64,000 nt of DNA from contig JBFWOF010000003.1 of NCBI GenBank assembly GCA_050250665.1, forward strand, positions 87,294 to 151,293, in the 5' to 3' direction. Numbering within the stretch: the first letter of the stretch is position 1; each line of letters begins with the position of its first letter. The notes beneath the pieces were generated by a model. The model saw only the letters and a program-made list of their open reading frames with translations. It ran no database searches and was not told where the DNA came from. The stretch comes from JADKFD01 sp050250665. GTDB taxonomy: Bacteria > Pseudomonadota > Gammaproteobacteria > Xanthomonadales > SZUA-5. The position numbers were made by a program, and so were the translations under genes. Positions 9,190-17,650 of the stretch are shown here, in pieces.

Positions 9190-10551
9190 TCAGCGGGCAC
9201 TGGCCCGCAGCGATTTCAGTGCACTGACAAAATTGGCCATGTTGTAGGCGTCTTCCTTTTCCACCGACGCATACAGGCGATCGACTCCGGCTCTCAAGCC
9301 GGCAGCGTCGGCATCACCCAGTTGCTTCGCCGTCTCGAAAGCCACGACCACCGATTGCGCCGCCAGTGCTGCCTGCTCGGCCCCGGCAAAATCCCGGAAT
9401 TCGCCGCGATCGGCGTCGCGGATCAGGCTGTCCAGCACCTTGCCCAGGGTCTCCGGACCGAACTCGTAGGCGGCCACCTTGTCGAGTTGGCCTTCCACCT
9501 TGTTCTTCAGCGCATTGGCGGCTGCGAAGGTACGCTCGCGGCTGACCAACGTCGCCTGATGCAGCGCCCGGGTGCCGGCCAGCAGATCCTCGCCGGCGCG
9601 CGGATCAACCACGCTCAGCACGTGCCGGAACATCACCAGATTGGCGTCGTTCAAGCGCACCACGCCAGGACCGAGGCCAGTGCCGGGGCGCGGCCCCCAC
9701 TGGCGTCCGCTCATCGGACGATGGCAGGCATGGCAATCAAACAGCACCAGCTCCGGGAAGATGCCGTTCCAGCCCTTGCGCTCGTCGGTGAGGATATCGA
9801 GCAGATTCACCGCCGAAATACCCTGACCGATGGCCCAGTCGCGGGCGCCATTGAATTCGCCCTTGCGCCGCACATAGTCCTCATCGATCTCGTAGTGAGG
9901 ATTGAGCCAGGTGAAGGTGTCGAGTTCGAAGGACAACCGCGGATGACCGGCACCCATGATGCGGTGGGTGATCATGCGGTCGCGCGTACCCATGTGGCAG
10001 CTGAGGCAGAGCTTGGCGCGGGCTACCGGCTGGTCGGTGGGATACAGACCCTCGGCCAGCGTCTTGGCGCGATCGCGACCCGCTTCGGTATGGGTAGAAA
10101 TCCACTGCTCGGAACCGCCGTGGCAGGCCTCGCAGCCGACACCGTCGGTGATCAGGAACTTGTCGCCGCGCATCGCTTCGGGCGGGGCATCGGTATGACA
10201 ATCCAGACACACGGCCGCCGATCTTGGATCCCCCAGACCCAATTTCGTGGCAATGCGTTTGGAATCCGCTGTTCCCAGTGTCGCGTAGGATTTGGCGTGA
10301 GGATCGGTCTGCTGCCAGACGCTGAATTCGTTCAACAGGATTTCAGAACTGGCGCCGCGCTGGTTGGCACCGTGGCAAACCGAACTGGCGCAGGTCGCGG
10401 GCCCCAGGTGCTTGTGCGCGAATATCTGCTCCACGGCACCAGCCGCATACAGTGGTAGCCCTTGCACAAGCAACAGGAATGCGACGACCCAAGGCGCGCA
10501 ACTGCCGCGCTTGGAGCCCAGCGGTGGTCCGATCTCTGGTGTTTGCACCAT
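9190..10551 (-). CDS. Multihaem c-type cytochrome (cytochrome c554-like family)
   Basis: Start set at the ATG at 10551, eight bases after GGGGAG, rather than the upstream GTG at 10617. The 453-residue product has a signal peptide, then five haem-attachment motifs: an unusual CASSVCH (CX4CH), then CLDCH, CEACH, CLSCH and CHACH. A largely helical, haem-free C-terminal half follows. It is a periplasmic electron carrier; spacing of the motifs resembles cytochrome c554-type domain proteins. No oxidoreductase partner is encoded next to it, so its redox partner is unknown. It runs away from dnaQ on the same strand, with a short gap of about 110 bases. Confidence 0.85.
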   Translation of the reverse strand: MVQTPEIGPPLGSKRGSCAPWVVAFLLLVQGLPLYAAGAVEQIFAHKHLGPATCASSVCHGANQRGASSEILLNEFSVWQQTDPHAKSYATLGTADSKRIATKLGLGDPRSAAVCLDCHTDAPPEAMRGDKFLITDGVGCEACHGGSEQWISTHTEAGRDRAKTLAEGLYPTDQPVARAKLCLSCHMGTRDRMITHRIMGAGHPRLSFELDTFTWLNPHYEIDEDYVRRKGEFNGARDWAIGQGISAVNLLDILTDERKGWNGIFPELVLFDCHACHRPMSGRQWGPRPGTGLGPGVVRLNDANLVMFRHVLSVVDPRAGEDLLAGTRALHQATLVSRERTFAAANALKNKVEGQLDKVAAYEFGPETLGKVLDSLIRDADRGEFRDFAGAEQAALAAQSVVVAFETAKQLGDADAAGLRAGVDRLYASVEKEDAYNMANFVSALKSLRASAR

Positions 10552-10662
10552 CTGACTAGCTCCCCGACCCGAGATGAGGCTCGTTGCATTCTGCCACTTG
10601 CCTTTGCTTGACGTCACCCTTTCTGTTCACTTCATGGGCACATAAGCATCATGAATCCTTGA

Positions 10663-11361
10663 TCAAACCGCCCAATGGCGCCAAAGCGATGAATTTCCCG
10701 ATTTTTTTTCCAGTTCCGCGACGCGTTCCTCGTGCGCGCTGATCTCCGCGGACGTAGCCCGGCGCCGTGGAATCTGGACTGCAGCGCGACTACCCGTGGC
10801 CGCCAGTGCCGGTCCGTGATGGACCATGTCCAGGCTCAAGCTGCCCTGCCCGGCCGTCATTGCCAGATAGACGTCCGCGAGCAGACGCGCATCGAGCAAG
10901 GCACCGTGGTAGCTGCGACCGGAATTGTCGACCTGATAGCGCTTGCACAGCGCATCCAGTGAGTTGCGCTGTCCTGGGTGCAGCTGGCGGGCCAGCGTCA
11001 GGGTATCCAGGACTGATTGTTGCTCCTCGATCCGGCCAGTTCTCGACAGCAGTTTGAGCTCGTTGTTCAGAAAACCGAGATCGAAAGGGGCGTTGTGTAT
11101 CAATAATTCGGCGCCGTCGATGAAAGCCAGCAGTTCATCGACCACATCGACAAACTGCGGCTTGTCGGCCAGGAATTCACGGGTCAGCCCGTGCACCTGA
11201 AGCGCCCCGGGTTCACTGTCGCGGTCGGGATTGAGATAGACGTGGAAGCGACGTCCGGTCACGACCCGCTGCACGATTTCAATGCAGCCGATCTCGAGGA
11301 TGCGGTTGCCGGCGGCGATATCCATGCCGGTGGTCTCGGTATCCAGCGCCACCTGTCTCAT
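10663..11361 (-). CDS. dnaQ: DNA polymerase III epsilon subunit (3'-5' proofreading exonuclease)
   Basis: 232 residues, close to the usual length for DnaQ. The Exo I motif LDTETTG (D7, E9), Exo II HNAPFDLGFLNNEL and Exo III YHGALLDARLLADVY are all present, giving the DEDDh active site. The C-terminal ~50 residues would bind the alpha polymerase subunit. It overlaps rnhA by four bases (ATGA) and is the downstream member; the rnhA-dnaQ pairing is common in proteobacteria. Confidence 0.95.
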   Translation of the reverse strand: MRQVALDTETTGMDIAAGNRILEIGCIEIVQRVVTGRRFHVYLNPDRDSEPGALQVHGLTREFLADKPQFVDVVDELLAFIDGAELLIHNAPFDLGFLNNELKLLSRTGRIEEQQSVLDTLTLARQLHPGQRNSLDALCKRYQVDNSGRSYHGALLDARLLADVYLAMTAGQGSLSLDMVHHGPALAATGSRAAVQIPRRRATSAEISAHEERVAELEKKSGNSSLWRHWAV

Positions 11362-11843
11362 GCTGCCGAGCCCGCGTCCTGTGGGCTTGCCGCGCGCCTC
11401 ATGCCCTCATCGAGACAACGCCGCGCCAATTGGTCCACGCGCTCGTTCAAGGGCACGCCACTGTGGCCACGCACCCATTGCCAGCGGACCTTGTGGCGCG
11501 CTGCCTGGGTCGCCAGTCGCTCCCAGAGATCGCGATTGAGCACCGGCTTGCCGGCCGCAGTCTTCCAGCCGCGGCGCTGCCATCCCGGCAGCCACTCGGA
11601 TATGCCCTTGCAGACATACTGGGAATCGCTGTGCAGATGCACATCGCAGCCGCGCTTCAGTGCTTCGAGCGCCGCGATCGCGCCCATCAGTTCCATCCGG
11701 TTGTTGGTGGTGTCGGGATCAAAGCCGCACAGCTCCAGTTCGCGGCCCCGAAAAATCAATACCGCACCCCAGGCTCCCGGTCCCGGATTGCCCGAGCAGG
11801 CACCATCGGTGTAGGCCACGACCGCGTCCCTGTCAGCCTGCAC
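11358..11843 (-). CDS. rnhA: Ribonuclease HI
   Basis: Chosen start is the GTG at 11843 (161 residues, near the usual 150-160), with GAGGGG upstream; a TTG at 11867 is an alternative. The catalytic residues are visible: Asp in YTDGACSGNPGPG, Glu in NRMELMGA, Asp in LHSDSQYV and Asp in ERVDQLAR, with the catalytic-loop His in RGHSG. The enzyme cleaves RNA in RNA-DNA hybrids, removing R-loops and primer remnants. It overlaps the end of the upstream methyltransferase gene by 11 bases and dnaQ by four, so the three form a leftward operon. Confidence 0.93.
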   Translation of the reverse strand: MQADRDAVVAYTDGACSGNPGPGAWGAVLIFRGRELELCGFDPDTTNNRMELMGAIAALEALKRGCDVHLHSDSQYVCKGISEWLPGWQRRGWKTAAGKPVLNRDLWERLATQAARHKVRWQWVRGHSGVPLNERVDQLARRCLDEGMRRAASPQDAGSAA

Positions 11844-12531
11844 GGCGCATCCCCTCAGGGGCCGCAATCAGGGCCGGACGCTGGTCGCGCCGGATCGGTA
11901 TCGCAATCACATTGCTACTGCGCTTGCGACCGGATACGGCGTAGATGCAACCGGGAACTGCCAGTACGCGCGTGCACCAGGCATTGATGGGGTCACCGTA
12001 GCGCTCGAGTATTGCTCGCGGCAGCGGTGGCAGCCGCAGCGTGTGCTCACTCTCGATGTCGTCCAGGCCCAGTCGCCTCATCAGGCGCGCAACCAGTGCA
12101 GCCGCAGGCATCGGCGGCGCTCCCTGCCAGCGCGCCCGCAGTCCCAGCCAGCTCCACGGATTGGTATCGACCAGCAGAACGCGACCATCATCAGCCAGCA
12201 CCCGCAGCGCTTCGGTCAGCAGCTCTTCGAGCAGCTGTTCGTCGGCGATGCCGAGACGCTCGATGATCAGCAATTGCAGGGATCCGTCAGCCATCGGGAT
12301 ATCCGGCCAGCCGCAGCGCAGCGGTCCGACGAACTGGCCGGTCCCGGGCTGCCATTGCAGGTCGAAGCGCGTGCGCCCCGGGCGCTCCACCACGCCGGCT
12401 GGAGCCGAGGTCAGCTTCACGGAAATTCCCGGCGCCCGGCGCCAGCGCTCTTCGATCAGCAGCGTGCAAGCGCGTTCGCTGCGAGAACCCAGTGAGCTGC
12501 CAGGCACAACATCGGACGGCGATTTCGACAT
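11833..12531 (-). CDS. Class I SAM-dependent methyltransferase-like protein
   Basis: Start taken at the ATG at 12531, just after an in-frame TTG. The 232-residue product has a degenerate methyltransferase core: DGSLQLLIIERLG and ALRVLADDGRVLLVDTNP resemble motifs around strands 4 and 5. The N-terminal SAM-binding glycine motif is not obvious, so activity is uncertain. It is the first gene of a leftward operon with rnhA and dnaQ, and is divergent from mltD, a layout common in gammaproteobacteria. Its substrate is unknown. Confidence 0.7.
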   Translation of the reverse strand: MSKSPSDVVPGSSLGSRSERACTLLIEERWRRAPGISVKLTSAPAGVVERPGRTRFDLQWQPGTGQFVGPLRCGWPDIPMADGSLQLLIIERLGIADEQLLEELLTEALRVLADDGRVLLVDTNPWSWLGLRARWQGAPPMPAAALVARLMRRLGLDDIESEHTLRLPPLPRAILERYGDPINAWCTRVLAVPGCIYAVSGRKRSSNVIAIPIRRDQRPALIAAPEGMRRAG

Positions 12532-12908
12532 CAATCAGGGCACGGATTCGATTGGACTGGCGGAGCATAGCCCGCACGGGCCCCGCCCGCATTTTCTGTC
12601 ATGCCCGAGGCAGCAGGCTGCCAGCGTTGGCGAGACCGACGTGCACTTAGCGCCCAACCCTGCAACCGCCCCAGGAAATTCGGTCGCAATCGCCCGCGAT
12701 TTGACCGAAATCCCGCACTCTGAGACCATCGCGCGCCCTTGGGCCGGCTGGATCGGCCTGGACCCGCAAGCTGATCCTGTCCCGCGCAGTTGCCCCTGGT
12801 CGTGCCGATGAGCCCTACAGCCCCATGTCTGGATTAGAACGAATCGGCCTGATCGCGGCAGCGCGCCCGCGTGCCAGACTGACGACACGGTCTCTGCCTG
12901 AAACTGCC
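12532..12908. other. Divergent promoter region between methyltransferase and mltD genes
   Basis: About 375 bases without a supported gene. Short reading frames here are rich in Arg, Ser and Pro and look like out-of-frame noise. Promoters for both directions must lie here, but I saw no clear consensus boxes or operator. Confidence 0.45.
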
Positions 12909-14117
12909 ATGCGCACGGGCTTACGCATTGGCTGCCTCCTGGCCGGGATGCTGATGCTGGCTGCGTGCACGACGACGGCGCCGCGCCCGCCCAGCGCGTC
13001 CGCAGAGGCGCCTGCAGACCTTTCGAGCCTGCAGCAGGAGCACGCCCCGGCTCCTGCTCCCCCACCGGCCATCGCCCTGATTCCCGCTCCTGCGGAAACA
13101 CTGCCGCTGCCGCAGCCCAGGCCGGACATGTGGACGCGATTCCGGGACCAGCGCGTCTGGCCGGTGTGCGAGCCGAGTCCGGGAGTTGAACGCTGGATCC
13201 ATCGCTATGCCGGATCGCCCGAGCGCTTTGCCAACAATCTGCGGCCGCTGTTGCCAGCAATGGACTATGTGTTGACCCAATCGGAACTGCAGGGTCTGCC
13301 CAGCGAGGTCATGCTGGTGCCCCTGATCGAGAGCTACTACCGACCGGATGCGCGCGGTCCTGGCGGAGCACTGGGCCTGTGGCAGCTGATGCCGGACACC
13401 GCCCGACGCTTCGGCCTGGGTGTGCACGGCAACGATGACGAACGGCTGGACCTGCAGTCGTCCACCGAAGCCGCCATGCGTTTGCTCAGCATCCACGCTC
13501 AGAGCTTTCCGACCTATCCCCGCCTGATCTTTGCCGCCTACAACGCCGGTGGTTACCGCGTACGCAAGGCCCTGGCGGGACGGGAATTCGGACCCGACGT
13601 GCCACTGGAGCAGCTCGGGTTGTCGCGAACCACTCGCGATTATCTGGACAAGATCAAGGCACTCGGCTGCCTGTTCGGAGATCCAGGTCGCTTTGACCTG
13701 CACCTTCCGGACTTGTTTCCGGGTGAACAGCTGACGGCGGTCAGCACACCATTCCCGATAGATCCGGAGCGACTGGCCGAACGCATAGGCATGGAAGACG
13801 GTCAGATCCGGCGCTGGAACCAGCAGGCCTGGATGCGCCGCGCAACGACCCCGGAGCGTCCGCTGCTGCTGCCTTCGGCGCTGGCCGCGGCAGCTTCGAG
13901 CACGCTGGCCAGCGGCGAGCTGCCGGTCGCCAAGGCGCGAGTGGCTGCTGCCCAGCCAACCGAACCCGGCCAGGTGCACAAGGTCCAGGCCGGAGACTCG
14001 CTTTGGACCATCAGCAGACGCTATCGTGTCCGGCTGGCCGATCTGATGCACTGGAATGGTCTTGGCAAGCGCAGTGTGCTGCGCATCGGTCAGGTGCTGC
14101 GCCTCGGCGCGCCATGA
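12909..14117 (+). CDS. mltD: Membrane-bound lytic murein transglycosylase D (lipoprotein)
   Basis: Start at the ATG giving a lipoprotein signal with lipobox LAAC (Cys20). The 402-residue product has a Pro/Ala-rich linker (~25-70) and an SLT transglycosylase domain (~110-260) with catalytic Glu141 in VPLIESYYRPDA, GLWQLMPDTARRFG and FAAYNAGGYRV. It ends with a single LysM peptidoglycan-binding domain (~355-400, VQAGDSLWTISRRYRV). It cleaves glycan strands with formation of 1,6-anhydro-muramic ends and is anchored in the outer membrane. One LysM domain is fewer than in E. coli MltD, which has two. Confidence 0.92.
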   Translation: MRTGLRIGCLLAGMLMLAACTTTAPRPPSASAEAPADLSSLQQEHAPAPAPPPAIALIPAPAETLPLPQPRPDMWTRFRDQRVWPVCEPSPGVERWIHRYAGSPERFANNLRPLLPAMDYVLTQSELQGLPSEVMLVPLIESYYRPDARGPGGALGLWQLMPDTARRFGLGVHGNDDERLDLQSSTEAAMRLLSIHAQSFPTYPRLIFAAYNAGGYRVRKALAGREFGPDVPLEQLGLSRTTRDYLDKIKALGCLFGDPGRFDLHLPDLFPGEQLTAVSTPFPIDPERLAERIGMEDGQIRRWNQQAWMRRATTPERPLLLPSALAAAASSTLASGELPVAKARVAAAQPTEPGQVHKVQAGDSLWTISRRYRVRLADLMHWNGLGKRSVLRIGQVLRLGAP

Positions 14118-14174
14118 GTTCGGCAGCAGCGCCTCGGCACGAGATTCAGCGACTCAACAGGGAGCACCTAGACG

Positions 14175-14966
14175 ATGGGATTTCTTAGCGGCAAGCGCGC
14201 ATTGATCACCGGCATCGCATCGGAGCGATCAATCGCTTCGGGCATCGCCGAGGCGATGCACCGTGAAGGCGCCGAATTGGCATTCACCTACCAGAACGAG
14301 CGCCTCAAATCGCGCGTGGAAGCAGCCGCAGCGGCCTTGGGCGGCGGTCCGGTACTGCCTTGCGATGTCGCGGTCGAGGGTGAGATCGAGGCCATGTTCG
14401 CGCAACTGGGGCAGCACTGGGATGGCCTGGACATTCTGGTTCACTCGATTGCGTACGCTCCGCGCGACCAGATCCAGGGTCGTTTCATCGACGCCGTGAC
14501 CCGCGAAGGTTTCAACATGGCGCATGAAATCAGCAGCTACAGCTTTGCCGCGCTGGCCAAGGGCGCACGGGAACTGATGAGGGGCCGTTGCGGCTCGCTG
14601 ATCACGCTCAGCTATCTGGGCGCCGTGCGCTCCCTGCCCAACTACAACGTCATGGGCTTGGCCAAGGCGTCACTGGAGGCCTGCGTGCGCTATTTGGCCC
14701 AGGATCTGGGGCCCGAGGGAACCCGCGTCAACGCCATTTCGGCCGGCCCGATCAAGACCCTGGCGGCGGCCGGCATCGGCAATTTCCGGAAGATGCTGGA
14801 TCACGTCGAGCGCACTGCGCCGCTGCGGCGCAGCGTCAAGATCGAGGATGTCGGCAATGCGGCCGCTTTCCTGTGCTCGGATCTTGCTGCCGGCATCACC
14901 GGCGAGATTCTGTATGTCGACTCGGGCTACAGCCATGTCAGCATGGGTGATCTGCTGAACGACTGA
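14175..14966 (+). CDS. fabI: Enoyl-[acyl-carrier-protein] reductase (NADH)
   Basis: 263 residues, typical FabI length. It carries the divergent short-chain dehydrogenase layout of FabI: nucleotide motif GIASERSIASGIA and the catalytic Tyr-x6-Lys in YNVMGLAK. NAISAGPIKTLAA follows. The enzyme performs the last reduction of fatty-acid elongation and is the target of triclosan-type inhibitors. The ATG follows GGGAG. It stands alone on the plus strand after mltD and converges with ppiD, with a strong hairpin between them. Confidence 0.95.
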   Translation: MGFLSGKRALITGIASERSIASGIAEAMHREGAELAFTYQNERLKSRVEAAAAALGGGPVLPCDVAVEGEIEAMFAQLGQHWDGLDILVHSIAYAPRDQIQGRFIDAVTREGFNMAHEISSYSFAALAKGARELMRGRCGSLITLSYLGAVRSLPNYNVMGLAKASLEACVRYLAQDLGPEGTRVNAISAGPIKTLAAAGIGNFRKMLDHVERTAPLRRSVKIEDVGNAAAFLCSDLAAGITGEILYVDSGYSHVSMGDLLND

Positions 14967-14980
14967 GTTTGGATCAGAGT

Positions 14981-15016
14981 CGGTAGCCGGCGCCCCAAGG
15001 GGGCGACCGGCTACCG
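14981..15016. terminator. Bidirectional hairpin between convergent fabI and ppiD
   Basis: A near-perfect stem: CGGTAGCCGG with CCGGCTACCG, extended by CGCCCC/GGGGCG. It lies between the two stop codons. T runs are short, so it probably ends both transcripts modestly. Confidence 0.6.
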
Positions 15017-15024
15017 GAGTTTCC

Positions 15025-16926
15025 TCAGATGCGGTCTTCCGCAATCTTGATGACCGCGTTCTTGCGCAGCCAATCAACGTAGGCCTTGGTTTCGGACTCG
15101 GTCCACTGGGCGATCAGCTGCGATCGCGCCGCTTCCCGAGCTTCGGCTTCGACCGTCTTGGGATCACCATCGACTACCGCGCTCAGCTCGACCAGCGCGC
15201 GCTGGTCCTCGTTCAACTCGATGGCCTTGCGCACCGGCGTGGCCCCAGGACGCGGCAGCTTGAACACCTTCTCCAGCAGGGTCGGGTTCTGATTGCCAGC
15301 GGTGCGCACAACCGCATCGGCCTGCTCCGCGGTCTTGCCGAGTTCAGTCGCGATCGCCGCCAGAGCTTCGCCGGCGACCAGACGCGCCTCCAGCTCGGCG
15401 ACCTTGGTCTTGAGCTGTTCGCGCTGGGCCTTCAGCCGCAGCTGGGCCTCTATTTCGCCGCGAACCTGATCAAGCGTCTTGGGCTCGGGCGCCTTGCGTT
15501 CAACCACGCGCAGAGCGACCACGTGATCCTTGCCCAGATCGATCAGGTCACTGGTCTGACCACGCTCAAGCACCAGCTCCGAGAAGGCCTCCTCGAGAAC
15601 CTTGGGATTGCTGGCAATACCAGGACCGCCGGCGCGCGAAAACGGCTCGGTGCGCTTGATTTCGAGCGCCACCTGCTTCGCCGGGCCCTCCAGCGACTGC
15701 GGGTCGCGATGAATCTCGTCGACCAGCTGCCCGGCCAGATCCGAATACAGTCGTGCCTGCTCTGAACTCACATACTCGGTTTCCAGCTCGGCCTTGACCT
15801 CGGCGTACTGGCGGCGGCTTTCGGGCTTGATTTCGCGAACCAGGATCAGGTGATAACCGTTGCTGCCAAGCACCGGCTCGGACACGGCGCCGGCTTCAAG
15901 CTTGAACGCAGCCTCTTCAAAGGCCGGATCACTGGCGCCTGGCTCCAGCCAGCCGAGATCACCGCCCTGCTGCCTGGAGCCGAGATCATCCGAATTGGCC
16001 GTGGCCGCCTCGGCGAAATCCTTGCCACCGCGGATCTCGGCCAGTACCGACTCGGCCTTGGCCAATGCCGCCTTCTGGGTTTCGGCATCGGCGCCGCTCG
16101 GCACCTCGAACAGGATATGGCTGATCTGGCGCTGTTCCGGCACCACATAGCGATCCTTCTGTTCCTCGTAGCGAGCCTGCAGATCTTCTTCGGTCGGTGC
16201 ATCGACCTTGATGTCGGAAGGCTGCAGTTCGACGTATTCCACCGTGACCAGCTCGGGGGTCATGAAATCGGCCTTGCGCGCCTCGAAATCGGCAGCGATG
16301 GCTTCTTCGGTCGGCGCCGGCACGGTTTCTTCGCCCGCGTTCAGGGTTACCGCGGCAAAGCTGCGGGTCTGGTTCTGCAGGCGCAGATAGCTGTCAATTT
16401 CGGCATCGGTGACAAAGGCGCTTTCGCTCAGACGGGCGGTGATCTCGCGCGACGCCAGATCCCGCACCAGGCGCTGCTCGAACATCGCCGGGGTCATGTT
16501 GTTGTTGCGCAGTGTCGCCACATAGGCGTTCTGGTCAAAACTGCCGCCCGGCTTGAAGGCGTCTATGGCGAGAATCTCGCTCTGCAGCTTGGCCTTGGGC
16601 ACTTCCACGCCGGCCGCCCGCGCGTCCTGGAACCGGAGCTCTTCTTCGATCAGCGAGTCCAGTACCCGGCGCTTGCTGTCGGGCGTATCAAGGAAGCGCA
16701 GATCGGCATCCTGACCCAACATCTGTCGATACTGGCGACGCTGCAGATCAAGCCGTTCCTGCAGCTCTCGCGGCGCAATCTCAACGTCGTTGACTTTGGC
16801 GACGTAGGTGTCCACCTGCGCCTGGAAATAGTTGTTGATTCCGAATAGTGCGAACGGAATGGCCAACAACAGTACGATGATGACCAGAACCCAGCCGGAC
16901 ATCTTCTCGCGGATTGCCTGCAGCAT
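15025..16926 (-). CDS. ppiD: Periplasmic peptidyl-prolyl isomerase/chaperone PpiD
   Basis: Start at the ATG at 16926, where the conserved N-terminal anchor begins (MLQAIREKMSGWVLVIIVLL); the open frame upstream is not conserved in character. The 633-residue protein has one membrane helix (~11-30), a SurA-like helical N-terminal domain, a parvulin PPIase domain (~270-365, with QISHILF, GGDLGWLEPG, NGYHLILV), and a long helical C-terminal domain. It helps fold outer-membrane proteins at the SecYEG exit. Its place upstream of tRNAs/hup/lon matches the lon-hup-ppiD order of many gammaproteobacteria. Confidence 0.93.
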   Translation of the reverse strand: MLQAIREKMSGWVLVIIVLLLAIPFALFGINNYFQAQVDTYVAKVNDVEIAPRELQERLDLQRRQYRQMLGQDADLRFLDTPDSKRRVLDSLIEEELRFQDARAAGVEVPKAKLQSEILAIDAFKPGGSFDQNAYVATLRNNNMTPAMFEQRLVRDLASREITARLSESAFVTDAEIDSYLRLQNQTRSFAAVTLNAGEETVPAPTEEAIAADFEARKADFMTPELVTVEYVELQPSDIKVDAPTEEDLQARYEEQKDRYVVPEQRQISHILFEVPSGADAETQKAALAKAESVLAEIRGGKDFAEAATANSDDLGSRQQGGDLGWLEPGASDPAFEEAAFKLEAGAVSEPVLGSNGYHLILVREIKPESRRQYAEVKAELETEYVSSEQARLYSDLAGQLVDEIHRDPQSLEGPAKQVALEIKRTEPFSRAGGPGIASNPKVLEEAFSELVLERGQTSDLIDLGKDHVVALRVVERKAPEPKTLDQVRGEIEAQLRLKAQREQLKTKVAELEARLVAGEALAAIATELGKTAEQADAVVRTAGNQNPTLLEKVFKLPRPGATPVRKAIELNEDQRALVELSAVVDGDPKTVEAEAREAARSQLIAQWTESETKAYVDWLRKNAVIKIAEDRI

Positions 16927-16981
16927 GATCAAAACCTGTAGCGACTGTTGATGGGCCGAGCAAGTTGCTGAGCCCGGAAAT

Positions 16982-17010
16982 GACACGGGCGCCCCTAAGG
17001 CGCCCGTGTC
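16982..17010 (-). terminator. Hairpin between tRNA-Asp and ppiD
   Basis: A perfect 12-base stem (GACACGGGCGCC with GGCGCCCGTGTC) around a five-base loop. It lies just after the tRNA-Asp 3' end in the direction of transcription, 55 bases before ppiD. It probably ends or processes the tRNA transcript. Confidence 0.6.
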
Positions 17011-17015
17011 AGGAT

Positions 17016-17092
17016 TGGCGGAGCGGACGGGGCTCGAACCCGCGACCCCCGGCGTGACAGGCCGGTATTCTAACCGACTGAACTACCGCTCC
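17016..17092 (-). tRNA. tRNA-Asp (anticodon GTC)
   Basis: Minus-strand fold: acceptor GGAGCGG/CCGCTCC, discriminator G, encoded CCA, anticodon loop CTGTCAC (GTC), T loop GGGTTCGAGCCCC. It is 11 bases downstream of tRNA-Val and likely shares its transcript. Confidence 0.96.
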
Positions 17093-17103
17093 ATTGAAAC
17101 TGT

Positions 17104-17178
17104 TGGTGGGTGCTGAGGGGATCGAACCCCCGACCCTCTCCTTGTAAGGGAGACGCTCTACCGCTGAGCTAAGCACCC
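17104..17178 (-). tRNA. tRNA-Val (anticodon TAC)
   Basis: Minus-strand fold: acceptor GGGTGCT/AGCACCC, discriminator A, encoded CCA, anticodon loop CTTACAA (TAC), T loop GGGTTCGATCCCC. It lies 14 bases after the hup stop codon, so it may be transcribed together with hup. Confidence 0.96.
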
Positions 17179-17192
17179 AGCCGGAGAGCCCG

Positions 17193-17465
17193 TTAGTTTA
17201 CGGCATCCTTCAGGGCTTTACCAGCCTTGAAACCAGGATTTTTCGATGCCTTGATCTTGATCGTGGCACCCGTCTGCGGGTTGCGGCCCTGACGAGCAGC
17301 GCGCTTGCGCACATCGAAGGTACCGAAGCCGGTCAGCGTGACGCTGTCGCCAGCCTTGAGTGCCTTGGTGACGACGCTGATGAATGCGTCCAGAGCGCGA
17401 CCGGCATCAGCCTTGCTGAGGTCTGCGGCGTCGGCGATCTCGGTGACCAGGTCAGTCTTTTTCAT
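17193..17465 (-). CDS. hup: DNA-binding protein HU
   Basis: 90 residues, exactly HU size. The beta-arm and signature GFGTFDVRKRAARQGRNPQT are present, as is the N-terminal helix pair starting MKKTDLVTEIA. HU is the abundant, sequence-nonspecific histone-like nucleoid protein. As in E. coli (hupB after lon), it lies directly downstream of lon on the same strand. An AGGGAG site lies eight bases before the ATG. Confidence 0.95.
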   Translation of the reverse strand: MKKTDLVTEIADAADLSKADAGRALDAFISVVTKALKAGDSVTLTGFGTFDVRKRAARQGRNPQTGATIKIKASKNPGFKAGKALKDAVN

Positions 17466-17568
17466 GAGGTGAAACTCCCTTCTTAATCGGCAGCAGGGTG
17501 GCTGCCAATCGGATTGTTAGTTGTTGGGGCTATCAGCTTTTCGGATCTCGCAATTCCTGCCTTGATCC

Positions 17569-17607
17569 GCGCCAGCGCTCGGAAGATGCGGCGAACAGCG
17601 CTGGCGC
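17569..17607. terminator. Hairpin in the lon-hup gap
   Basis: Perfect 11-base arms (GCGCCAGCGCT and AGCGCTGGCGC) around a 17-base loop, located about 45 bases after the lon stop. A short T/A stretch follows on the plus strand only, so on the lon strand it may be an mRNA-stabilising or attenuating hairpin rather than a full terminator. Confidence 0.5.
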
Positions 17608-17650
17608 TTTATATCAGGCGAGAAATGACCACGCAACAAAGCGTGTCACC

